From Lineus longissimus (taxonomy: Eukaryota > Nemertea > Pilidiophora > Heteronemertea > Lineidae), in contig NC_088320.1 of the NCBI RefSeq assembly GCF_910592395.1, positions 4,278,001 through 4,342,000 of the forward strand: a stretch of 64,000 nt of DNA, in the 5' to 3' direction. The notes below the pieces were generated by a model. That model was not told where the DNA came from. It was given only the letters and a program-made list of their open reading frames with translations, and did no database searches. A program made the translations under genes and the position numbers. Each line of letters opens with the position of its first letter. The stretch's first letter is position 1. Below are positions 30,901 to 41,621 of the stretch, one piece after another.

Positions 30901-33900
30901 TGTACACCATCATGGAAGTCAATAAAGCTGGGTATCCACGACAAAACCTGGCGACTAAAAAACCGAAATCATCCAAAAGTTACTTTTTACTCAACCACTT
31001 GATTAGCCTTATTGCCAGCATATTTGGTTATACATGTATAAGGCGAGAAACCTTTAAAACAGTAGTTACGAAAGCGTCAGGGCCGTGCAGTCAAAATTGA
31101 TATTCATCAGTCGCCATACCCTTATTACCAAGACTAACAACCTGTCAACAGGCCATTATCCAAGCAGATCGAATGATATTTTATCTGCTGGTGCAGACGT
31201 GATGACCCGGATGTAGCACAGGCGTGATGATATCCGAATCAAAAGATCCATAGCGATAGGCCATAACAGTCCCCAAGCAGTAGCCCGCCCGGGTGTATCC
31301 CCCCCCCCCTCCCCCCGCCGCTAAATACGGCCCTGACAAAAATGTATCTTCTTGCTCATGTGACACATAATCTCTAATCAACCATGCCGGATTAGAATAT
31401 TGAAATTTTTACCGGTGTTTATCGCCGCCAAGTCTCGACAACCTCATCAATTTATATTTCATTTCAGAACCGGTAAATTTGATCGGTGATGGCTCCCAGC
31501 GAAATCCCAGCTTTATATGTTGAACAATCAAAAGTCGTGTAATTCCTCAAATATAAGGGTCATGTATTCAAGACGACATCAGTTGTCATCAAATCTCACT
31601 TCTCGTGACATTTTTCAAGCAGGGGTTTTACTCGGCGAGAAAGGTTCATTTGCATTTTCATCCGACGAGATGGTCTCTGTTCGTGTTGTTTTTAATTGTT
31701 GTGTCAATTCGGAACTCGCCGCGTTCCTCGGGGTGGGCCGGGTAGCTCAATTCAGGCTGTTCAAAAGCGGAATGTTGTTTTCTTCTTAGTGAGAAGAGAG
31801 GAATCGCAAGTTTGCAGCGCAAAAACTGCAAAACGTGAAAGATATATCACCGGAAGTCCTGCATCACGAGACCTATATCTGCTTGAGGAAAATGCGCCAT
31901 GCTGTCGGTGTCCTTTATGCGAGTAGCATATAGAACTGGTGAAAATTTCTTCTCAGCTGCATTTTTAAAACGTACACATCCTCATTCTTCAAATCCAGGT
32001 AAAACAGGTAGTCTCATTTGAACCAAACAAATGATAATGTCCGTTTGTGGTTAGACCTGCTGTCACTATTGCCTTAAGAAAGTAATGGATGCGAGCACGA
32101 AAGGTCTATGCAATGATCAGAACTATCGTCATCGTGTCTGCATGTACTTTTACATTTCTATCACTTCAGGATCCGCGGTACAATGAGATGGTGGATTTAA
32201 TCGGCGGCTCCCAGTCGAGCTCGCTACTCTGTATGCCAATCAGAAATGCAGACGACGAGGTGATTGGCGTGGCGGAAGTGATGCATAAGATCAGGAACGG
32301 AAGCGTTTTTACGAAAGATGATGAAAAGGTTGGTATAGAATAGGTATAAGGTAGATTTAATGGTAGGCTGGACGCCGCCTGGGGCAATAACATGAGATAC
32401 ATGTATTTTCAATGATTCGTGGCCCCACATCAAAATGTTGTCGTCCACTGCTATATCCTCCTGTCCTGATTAAAGTAACAAAAACACCAGTGTACAGATC
32501 GTGGTGTCATTGGACTCCAACCGGCCTTTTAAATCTCGATCCATATTTCAACTTCCTCAGTGACATACCAGTAGTGATAAAATCATAGTGGTCCATAAAC
32601 TGGCCGCCAAACACAATCTCATCGCCTCGTCCCGTCCACTCATCCACTGTACTCTGCGATAACCCAAGCGCAAAACCATACACAACTCACATTGGTGCAA
32701 ACGTGGCCAATATTGCGAGTAGAAACTATGCTTATTATTCTCGGGCGGACGACTCGGATTTCCCAATAGACCCGCTGATTAGCTTCGTTATGAACCTGCA
32801 ATATCGTCAGACGTCCAATCGGCTATTTGACCCCAAATTGACCAAATAAGCAGAAGTCAGGAACTAAGAGACCAATAAATTAGGATAGACCTACACCAGA
32901 GAAGAGATCCGCAAACAGGATCCTAGCCATGTGTAAATAAACTGTTTTCATCTTTAAATGAAGACAATTACCTAAATAAACTCTTTTGTTTCGAATGTCG
33001 GCATTTGGCTACATCAATTCAACTGGTCCATCTTGGTAACAGACAATACATTATTTATTTTTGAAGCCAAAGTTAGACCGAAAACTTTCCGAAGCGAATT
33101 TGATGGCAAATCTTTCTTAAATGCTCTTTCTACTAAGCCCATCTCTTCTTAGTGGTAATCCAAACTGCTGAAGGCTAATCCTGCCCAAATACAAATTGAG
33201 GCCGGTAACCCCGGCATTGACCATGACCAAGAGAAATTCAATCTGGCATACATGTATTGGTTTTAGATCTTATCAGGGAGACTCGTGACAAAAACAAATC
33301 GAAATGACGTTATTGACCCGATGGAATCGATCAGATGAAGTGCGTTTCCTTGGTTGGCGATCAAAGTCTTAGCTTCCAAGATGGTGCAGGTTAAACCCTG
33401 GGTCAATATAAAATCTATCTCTGGTAACGGAATCGAAATGAAACTCAATAATAACACTAACGTGATTTGGTTCGCGGATCCTCTTTTCTTGGCGGTGTCA
33501 TTGCAGGGCCAGGGTTATTCGATTGTAAAATTGACTTGAGAATCGATTACAACGCTGTCCGCCAATATACTCGTTGCCGGTCGTGCACAAGCGGAACGCA
33601 ATCACTGATTGCGAAAGGGACAGGTTGTGGTGTCGGTGTCTGTGTAGTTAAATGTCACTTCAACGAGATGTGGTAGCATCAGACACTCACTCCTTGTTTG
33701 TCTGTTAACTGTACGGTTATACAATATAGTTTTTAGTCCAAATTGCGTTGTATCTATCTTCTTTTTCAATATGTTTTCAGTTGTTCGAAACGTACCTGAC
33801 ATTCTGTGGTATAGCCATCCAGAATGCCCTGGTTTTCGACGCCTACAGCAAGGAATATGAAAGAAATAAGGTATAGGCGTTGGTCTTTCAATTCCCCGTT

Positions 33901-36900
33901 ATGGCATCAAATCGAATGTCTGCCCTTCTCTCACAGGCGACAGTCGTGGCTACGTTATAACGAAAGTCTCGGAGTGCGAATGGTCGTAATGCTGTGTGTG
34001 GAAGCTCTGAAGAGCATGGGTTATACACCTGCGATCGCATTCCAGCTAGCCCCAACTAGCTGCTAAAGCACCCAAAACAAGATTTCCCAGGAATTTACAC
34101 TACAATCTATGAGTTGAACTACAAAAATGTGTACAAAGTTTTCATCTATAGATCTACACATCGACGTCGAATAACGTCAAATCAATAAATAAAAGCGTAT
34201 AACGTTACTAAAATGATAAATTTTCCATCTTTTTTACACCGAATCCCAAATGGTTACAAATACCCTCAACAAAAACAATTTTACCTTTTCAGGAACTCCT
34301 CGAAGTGGTTCACGACCTATTCGAAGAACAGACATCAGTCGATGCTGTGGTGTCAAAGATTATGCAGCGAGCTCAGTCCTTGCTCAAATGTGAACGCGTT
34401 TCGATGCTGCTCAAAGATATGAACGATAAAGACGTAAGCTTTCCTCTTGAAAGGGGAATTTAGAAGAAGAAAATCCCAAGATTGCATTCGTACAGCAGAT
34501 TTATTGCGATAGTTTTATCAAAGTGCTCTTTCCTTGCCATGCAGATATTCCTCAAAGTCTATATTATCTTGATTGATGGCATTATCGGAATTATGATATC
34601 ATACAATAATGCTTTTAGCTGTTGAACTGCGGATGTCTCATCTTTCCTCAGACGTCATTTTCATTTCAATGTAAACGGTATCGTATTTTTCCATTGTAAT
34701 TCATTTCATTGGTCATTTTACCATTGTTTTCAGAATATAGTATTCACGAAAGCCTTCGACCTGTGCCAGGCAAATAATGGTGACGTCACGCAGAGGTATT
34801 TAACCCCGTCCTACCGCTTCAAATCCTCCCGGCCTGCCCCTGGGTTCGTGTACGTCAGTTAGAATATCACTTGTTCTATTTCGGTGTGAAAATGTTTAGT
34901 CTTTCGGGCTGTTTCGCCTTTCCTATCGAACCATCTACGAGGAAAAAGCATTTGCTACAATGAGGTTGTACGCGTAACAAGTCCATTTAGCGATCAGAGT
35001 ATCTTGATGGCCTCTCTATTACTCCAAAACGGCCTGGTCCACTAGAGAACGTTTTCCAGATGCGTTCGCCTCGTTGACAAAAGTACGCTCGGCCCTTGCC
35101 AGAATTCGTTATGCTAGTTACCCCCTAGCCAACTGTATCAACAACAGGTCATACCTCTGGGGCCGAGAAAGATTTGACGCCTCCGCGCACTCAGTGAGAA
35201 AATGCTATTGGTGGAATCACACATGGTAAAACGGAAAGGCGAAATGGGTAAATGGTGATGTGAAACATTGATGTCCGGATGATATATTTGTTGCTGATTG
35301 ACGCAGGTGCCAATCAACCAGAGACACTTCGCTTCTGTTTGATGGTTCTATGGCCTCAAGTGTACTTCCTCCATTTCCGTGTTGGTGTCTTTCGTGTGAT
35401 GTGCTGATGGATTGTAAAATTCATGTCTAATTCAGATTTTACCAACACGATTTTTCGAACCTTTTATTAAAAACGTACGGTATTACATACGCCGAACACG
35501 AACTTGACTGCATCCAAACGTTCACGAACCTTCTCACGCCCACTTTCCTTGCACTCCTTCACCATTTTTATCCTTTTTCTCATTTTACAAACAACCTTTT
35601 TTTCCATGAAATTTGAAATATCCATGTTGTATGCATTTGCATAATGGTACTACATGCTCATGTGCTGAATATTTAGCATAAACTACCTGAGGCAGTTCTC
35701 TGTTGCTCCTAATCTCTTTTTATCTGCTCAATATCCCAATATCACCAGGCCATATTTTTTCTCCGAATGATGCGCTGAATTCTAATTCCCGCCGGTTGAG
35801 AATAATGATAGCAGGCATATATCAACTTAATTCATACCCGAGGGCTCAATGAATAAAGACAGCATGTACATGTATTCGAAATTGGCCACAGCGGTACTTT
35901 TCTGCATCTGGTATGAAAAATAATAGATAGAATTAACTTAACAGAAAAAAAACGTGTAACAATTATTTCTGAAATATGTTGTTTTTAAATAGCACATCAA
36001 TATTTTTTGGAAAAGTTTTTCTCACGAGGAGGAAAAATCTCAGCGGGGTGCATTTTCGTGTTGGCCGCAAACTCAATTTTCTTCTTCAAAAGACTGTACG
36101 TTGGTGTTTGACGTAGGCGTTGTGTACTTCCAAATAGCTTCACCAGACTCTTTCATCGAGATATTTTGCTCCATCTTTAACAGCTGCAATAAGCGTCCGA
36201 ACACCCGGATCTATGACCGTATAGCTGAGATCGTAGCCTCAACCGGTGAAACAGTCAACATGGCCGAGACTGCCAGTGATAGTAGATTCGATCTCAGCTC
36301 AGAGAAGGCCAATGGCGTCCAGGCGAAAAGTCTTCTGTGTAAGCCAATCAGGAATCCGGATTTTCAAATCATAGGCGTGGCCAAAGTGATAAACCGACAG
36401 GATGGGAAGCCGTTTGACGAAATGGACGATCAACTGTTTGAGGTACTATAGTCAAGGTTATGCTTATGGAATATATACCGGTACTGGAGGTATTGGTTAA
36501 CGACCTGTCATCGCGTACCAACGTGCTCAGCCAATTAACTTACGTATTTTCCGCTACAGTTAGCTGGAAAATGCGAAAAAAGGTCGAAAACTATGCGGTG
36601 ACGGCGAACTTTAAAGATGACCAATCGCCGGGGCAAACATTTACATGTAGCGCGAAGTCTGCTGAAAGCGAACTAACACGGTTTGTAAAGAAGTTAGACA
36701 TCTTCGTGCTTTTTAAATCTGAGTCGTCGTCCATAAAAGGTATCTAGAGGTGTATATGATTATTGCATGTACATGTTTTCTTCGCTTTTATAGGCGTTCA
36801 CGATCTTCTGCGGACTCGGTATCAACAATTGCCTCCTGTACGACGAGGTGTCTCGAGCAGCGGCCAGGCAAGCAGTAGCCCTGGAAGTCTTGTCCTACCA

Positions 36901-39508
36901 TGCCGCGATTAGCACCGAGGAGGTTCAAAAGTTTAAGGTAAGAACTAGTGAATTCATTCAGCAGCAAAATCCTCCCATGAATTCCACAAGCGATGTGGCT
37001 CGGATGACGCCGTCCGCCGTTACTCAGTCCAGATTATAGGAGACGTCCTTTGAAACAGCTTAGGAATCTCTTTATGACTGTCACTGGTAGACAGCTTACA
37101 AACCTGCTACTGACGACGATGACAGTGATGATTGTGATAATGAAGCAATTTGAACGGTACGCTTATATCGTTTCAGCGTGCCAAAGTGCCCGAGGTCTCA
37201 TCATGGCATCTCACGGAGCTGACCTTCAATGATTTCTCACTGGACTCAGATGAGATGCTCATTGCCAGCATCCGGATATTCATGGATGCTGGACTTATCC
37301 ATGCTTACAAGATTGAATACGAGGTATCATTGACCTAAATATGCAGAATTTGATATGAAAAAGCCGACGTATAATACACTATCTTTCTATCAATGCAACA
37401 CACGCGCCAAACAGATAAAACACAAAGCACGCCATAAAAAAACAAAGCTTTCGTCGCGTGTATACACGTAGGCAAAACAGATGCTTATTACTGCAATTCC
37501 ATATCTCTATTTCCTGCTTTCAGGTCCTTCACAACTATTGTACTCATTTAATAGTGAGCAAAATACAATACAAGAAGCAGTGGCATGATATCTTGGGAAG
37601 AAATTACTTTTCGAAACAGATTTGCAAATCGGTAATTTCATGAGCGGCGCTAACGACCATTTTGAGATTTCGCGACAATTATTTTCACGGATGGATGGCT
37701 TGCATCGATGATTGCTAGTATTGCCAGCAGTTGCTTACCTTGGTAAATGTTGTGATTTTCCCTTTCTTTCAGACGCTTATTCGATGGCTGTTGACAGTCC
37801 GGAAGAATTACCGCCAGGTGGCTTACCACAACTGGAGACATGCGTTCAACGTCTGCCAGGTCATGTTCACGATATTGAAATCAACACAGACAGAGGTAAT
37901 CATTCCATAACTAAATTTTACCGTTAATGAATAAATCGTAAAAGTTTTAACTATACTGATTAGGTAATATCTAGTTAGGTCTTTCTTTTCTATCTCTTCT
38001 CTAAATCTCTTTCTCTATTTTTCAGCGAAACGGCTTCCTTTCCTGCATCACGAACGCCGAGGCCCTGGCTCTGATTGTCGGCTGTCTGTGTCATGATCTC
38101 GACCACAGGGGAACCAATAACGCATTCCAACAAAAGTTAGTTAGATTTCGTTGCATTTCGTAAAACTTTGCTGGTTCATGTCCCTCTCTCCTAATGTCAT
38201 CATGTTAACTGGTTGCAAATTCTATCCCGTCACACCGAGATTTTGTCGGATTTTATCCAAGAATATTTATAGCGTCATGTACACTTTTATCAAAATCGAA
38301 ATATCAGCGCTGTTTTCCTTACAGGAGCAGTTCAGCCTTGGCCCAGCTCTACGGCACCAAGGCGACATTGGAGCACCATCACTTCAACCACGCGATTATG
38401 ATACTCAACAGTGAAGGACACAACATCTTTGGAAATATCCCCGCGGATGAATACAAGGAGGTGATGCGTCTCCTCAAACATTCCATCTTGGCGACTGACT
38501 TATCCTTACATTTTCCGTAAGTTCGTGACAGTTTTTCTGTGACAGCTTTGTTGTTTGAAACGTACAAGCCAGGCCACTTTAAAGCCAGCTGAAAGAGGCA
38601 ACCGACTAATGAACAACATGAAGGAGAAATATCTTCAAAGGACCCAAGGTTTTGTATTTATCTCTTTTTCCAGAGTAAGGGAGAAATTCATGAAACTGGT
38701 TGAGAATGGCCCTTCAGCCAACCGATGGAAGACGCGGGAAGAGAAAGACATTGTGCGTAGTGTGCTGATGACTGCCTGTGATATTGCCTGCATTACCAAG
38801 CCTTGGGAAGTACAGAGAAAGGCTGCTGATCTTGTGATGACCGAGTTCTTTGACCAAGGCGACAAGGAGAAGAGAGAATTGAAGATACAACCTACGGTAG
38901 GGTACTAAGAAAGAGTCTAACATGTCCTCCTTTAGTTGCATATTTGTGATCAAGACCAAGGTCTCTGTAGCCATCATGAGTGGCCACTGACTTTTATTTT
39001 GAAGGTGTCCCATTGACATACATGCTATGTTTATCTGTTTGCGCTTTTCAATTCCAGCCACTGATGGACCGGGAGCGCCAAGACGACCTTCCCCAGTTAC
39101 AGCTTGGTTGGATCGACGGGATCTGTCTCCCACTTTATAAGGCAAGCAACTTTTTGTCGAGGAGTATTCGTAAAAGGATTTACCCCAAATGACCAATTCT
39201 TATATTAAGATTTTTGATTTTGATATTCTTGCAGTTTTTGCAGTTTGGCACATCCGTTCGTTGTCTGGCAAATGACCAACACCTTTTCAGAATTTTATCA
39301 CCGTGATCGCGGTCACTAAGCACTATTCGCCATTTTCCGTCTTTTTCTACACAGTACTGTAATTTCGTATTATATATTACAGGCTCTCGGTAAAATGGAC
39401 GGTTTCTTCAAGCAACCGTTGGATGGCGTATTGGAAAACCGTCGCCAATGGGACGCGCTCGAGAGACGGCGGAAAATTCCGAAAGTTGTCCGCGAAACTG
39501 GGGTGTGA
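15994..39508 (+). CDS. PDE11A-like: Dual-GAF cyclic-nucleotide phosphodiesterase, PDE11-like
   Basis: This gene hydrolyses cAMP/cGMP; the PDE11 family uses both. Coding exons: 15994-16857, 32170-32328, 33781-33870, 34293-34433, 34734-34779, 36138-36442, 36794-36937, 37177-37323, 37773-37895, 38026-38135, 38325-38516, 38674-38896, 39058-39141, 39383-39508. Phases agree throughout and give 917 aa, against 933 for human PDE11A4 from memory. The N-terminal region contains FARSK and an RRSS basic-Ser site at residues 134-137. GAF-A spans about 195-350 and GAF-B about 375-530. The catalytic domain (about 580-890) has HNWRH (H651/H655), the HDLDH metal motif (H696, D697, H700), a metal Asp in TACD (D810) and the nucleotide-gripping Gln in LQLGW (Q863). 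The start is the first in-frame ATG after a TAG at 15913; an ATG at 16033 is an alternative. The exon-5 donor is the least certain junction, because GT at 34796 is also possible but breaks phase. Intron 13 uses a GC donor. Assignment to PDE11 rather than PDE5/6 rests on N-terminal and GAF similarity. Confidence 0.93.
19577..19664 (+). repeat. Dispersed repeat, copy 1
   Basis: This segment contains TCATTAAA, GTGAAATC, TTTACTCT and CAAACAGAATT in the same order and nearly the same spacing as 23224-23312. The copies are visibly diverged. Both lie in the same orientation in the first PDE intron, about 3.6 kb apart. They look like fragments of an old interspersed element or of a local duplication. 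I see no terminal inverted repeats or coding capacity. Confidence 0.55.
23224..23312 (+). repeat. Dispersed repeat, copy 2
   Basis: This is the partner of the segment at 19577-19664, sharing an ordered series of words including TTTACTCTTCAAACAGAATT with a few substitutions. The match fades on both sides. The likely origin is a decayed interspersed element. The family cannot be named from two copies. Confidence 0.55.
25119..25884 (+). repeat. 46-bp minisatellite array
   Basis: About 17 tandem units, most of them 46 bp, each built around ATTGCTTCGATCGGGCAGCC followed by AGTGTCATGGTACTTAGGT. Central units (from 25209 to about 25800) are almost identical. The first two and last two or three units carry a different core with GGCGGCCAGGGTCATGG and are more diverged. 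Two unit types recur, one ending GGTACTTAGGTGTACTGT and one ending GATACTTAGGTCGACGGT, in partly alternating order. Because 46 is not a multiple of 3, the open frame crossing the array simply rotates through three frames and is not a gene. The array lies deep in the first PDE intron. Confidence 0.97.
31299..31317 (+). repeat. C-run with G-quadruplex potential on the minus strand
   Basis: A run of about a dozen C residues, one T and six more C residues form a nearly pure polypyrimidine tract. The complementary strand is G-rich enough to form a quadruplex or triplex. It lies in the first PDE intron, about 850 bases before exon 2. Such tracts are prone to slippage, so the exact length in the assembly may be unreliable. 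Confidence 0.8.
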
Positions 39509-40309
39509 TTGGTTCGTTTGTAACCTTAGAATAGATGCACTACTCTCCATGCAGATCGGAGGGCATTCTTTCTGCCAACGTAGATTTCGATTGCACCGCA
39601 CGGTCCCGGATGTAGTCACATATCAGTTAGCAATCAGGGGCGATCAAAGACCAAACAAAACCTCCAGAAAAAACATAAAATCTGAACCTGAAAGAGTGAT
39701 CTGTCGAATTTGTATCAGTCGATTATGATCGATCGCTACGACATGGACATGTACCGGTACGGTCCTGATTACTGGTATATTACCGGTTGTACAGTGATCG
39801 CTCCACCAATCTCGTAGAGAAGCTGGTCTAAAATGGCGGCAGTGTTGGCAGGTGTGGAACGCAATACGGGCGGGCTGCGCAGGAGTCTGGAGATGATATA
39901 GACATCCGACAGGACAATCACCGAATTCAGGAATTTCCGGAACCAGAGTTGAATTGACTTCCAGTGGTATTATCCAATCAGAAGGACTTGCTAGTAATGA
40001 ATGCTCGTGCCGCCAAGTCGCGACCCTTCCTTGTCATGGTCGAGTTGAGGTTACAAGGCTAAGTTTAACTACATGTGATCATTAAATAGTATTATATCGT
40101 CGATATTGTTGATATTAGATTATTACAGTTGCTGTAAACAGGTTTAGGACAACTCGCTATCTTGACATATCAAGGTTTAAAAAAAAGTATGTCAGTGTAT
40201 AAAAGAGGAATGTGTACCTACTTGGACATGACTGTATATAAAAGAGAGATGGCTTGTCAGCTGTCAAGAAGTCCGTTTATTGTATATTTCGCTGCTTTGT
40301 CGTCAATAG

Positions 40310-40315
40310 AATAAA
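40310..40315 (+). terminator. Candidate polyadenylation signal of the PDE11-like gene
   Basis: A canonical AATAAA lies about 800 bases after the PDE stop codon in an AT-rich plus-strand context. No earlier canonical hexamer was noticed between 39509 and here. Without transcript data the true cleavage site is unknown. Confidence 0.4.
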
Positions 40316-41040
40316 ATGAATCACGATATATTAAGTTCAGAGTCTATTCACCTCCTTCCACTGCAACACCGGCAAATGACCGGCCAACTATCGTCATCGT
40401 CATTCGTCTCTCATCCGTCCGGGGTAACATCCAACGAAAGTGAATCAAAATCAATGTCCGTTCCTCGATATTCAAGAAAGATTTGGAATTATGCGTCACC
40501 AGAACAGCATTTCGATTTCCAAGCTTTCAACTCCATCTTGTTTCAACGTTTGATGGTCGATCCTTATATCAGAATTTAGACGATTAAAACTCGAGAAAAC
40601 AGCCAAGCTACATCACTGAAAAAATGAAAATACTACATCCGCCCATCTAAACTGCGACCTGATTGGTCCAAAGTTTGACGCAGTCTCACTCACCAGTTTT
40701 CTCTCTCACGCCCGAACACGAACGACTCATCCGATTTGATTTATCTCACCTCCCCATTACATCTGAAATTCGGCAACTGCCGCGATTCACCCCTCTCGAG
40801 TCGGGCGGCATTGTTCCTCCGAATGGGCCTCAAATATACCTGATATACGTTGGGGAGTTGGGATATTATATTAAAGGTTCTTCGCGCCACGTGCTCTCAT
40901 TTCCCGATTTCATTGAAATAGTTTGATGCTCGAAATATTGGAAAGAGCCTCTATCGCCTGGTGTGATGAGACAAAAGGCGCCTAGAGCGTGGTGCGGGCA
41001 CGTGTCCGCTACTTGAAGGCCTTTAGCGTGTGGCGTGAGG

Positions 41041-41330
41041 TGGACAGAGGACAGAAGACAGGTTGAGGTGGATGGAGGAAGGTGGTGGTCAACACTCCCA
41101 GTGGGCGATAGGCTATCCAGGTGGCTGGAGGCCGAATGTGTTGAAGGTTGAAGTCACATCCAGCAGGCATCAGGCTGACCTGGAGGTGAATAGAGGACAG
41201 TAGTTGTTGGTTGAAGTCGCATCCAGCGGGGAAAGGATCTCCATGTGCGACTTGAGACAGAAGACAGAGGTTAATGTCACATCCTGTCTCCAGGTAGCTT
41301 GAGGACAGTAGTGTTGGGGGGTTGAAATGG
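41041..41330 (+). repeat. Degenerate about 60-bp tandem repeat
   Basis: Diverged units recur about every 60 bases. GTTGAAGTCACATCCAGC near 41147, TTGAAGTCGCATCCAGC at 41211, TTAATGTCACATCC at 41271 and GTTGAAATGG at 41321 occupy equivalent places. They are interleaved with GAGGACAGTAGT-like and CAGGTGG-like words. The strand is purine- and G-rich. The overlapping minus-strand frames are low-complexity by-products of the repeat. Confidence 0.6.
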
Positions 41331-41621
41331 GTAAGAGCAAGATAATTGAAGAAGAAAGGACTTGTTTGAAAACACACAACATTTTTTCAACTTACTCCTC
41401 CAACATTTTCTCGTTGGGGGGGACAAAGCAGTGTATGGATCGATTAAGTCGGAAACAAGCAGGCATGGATCCCAGCCCAACAAGCAAGTACCACCCCTTA
41501 CAATGTGATTTCCGAAAAATCTTGACTGACAATCTAAAAACTTTGAATGGCCCTCCGACTCCAAGGCCTGGATCAGCACATGCAAAGTCATACTCTGATG
41601 TTTTAACGAGATTATCCAAAA

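Larger units (their letters stand above)
16858..32169 (+). other. 15.3-kb first mapped intron of the PDE11-like gene
   Basis: The intron begins with GTGAGA after the codon for the last residue of exon 1 and ends CACTTCAG. It separates the N-terminal and early GAF-A exon from the rest of GAF-A. I found no coding exon inside, and the open frames present lack family motifs. It contains a dispersed repeat pair (19577-19664 and 23224-23312), a 46-bp minisatellite (25119-25884), a bulged hairpin at 26281-26316 and a C-run at 31299-31317. Its size, far larger than the other introns, fits a place for regulatory DNA or alternative first exons. That is inference only. Confidence 0.75.
39509..41621. other. 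Convergent spacer between the PDE11-like gene and MRPL45
   Basis: This holds the 3' untranslated region of the PDE gene on the plus strand and, at its right end, the 3' end of MRPL45 on the minus strand. An AATAAA at 40310-40315 is the best PDE polyadenylation signal seen. A degenerate tandem repeat lies at 41041-41330. Open frames on both strands have no recognisable motifs. I did not find a clear polyadenylation hexamer for MRPL45 on the minus strand. Confidence 0.6.

Noticed and set aside
34780-34795. Alternative donor at 34796 for PDE exon 5
   Set aside because: GTATTT here leaves phase 2, which does not match the phase-1 acceptor at 36136-36137. Donor GTGACG at 34780 keeps the frame, although an unseen small exon in between cannot be excluded.
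38714-39196. 160-codon minus-strand frame
   Set aside because: It overlaps PDE exons 12 and 13 on the other strand, whose family match and splice phases are clear.
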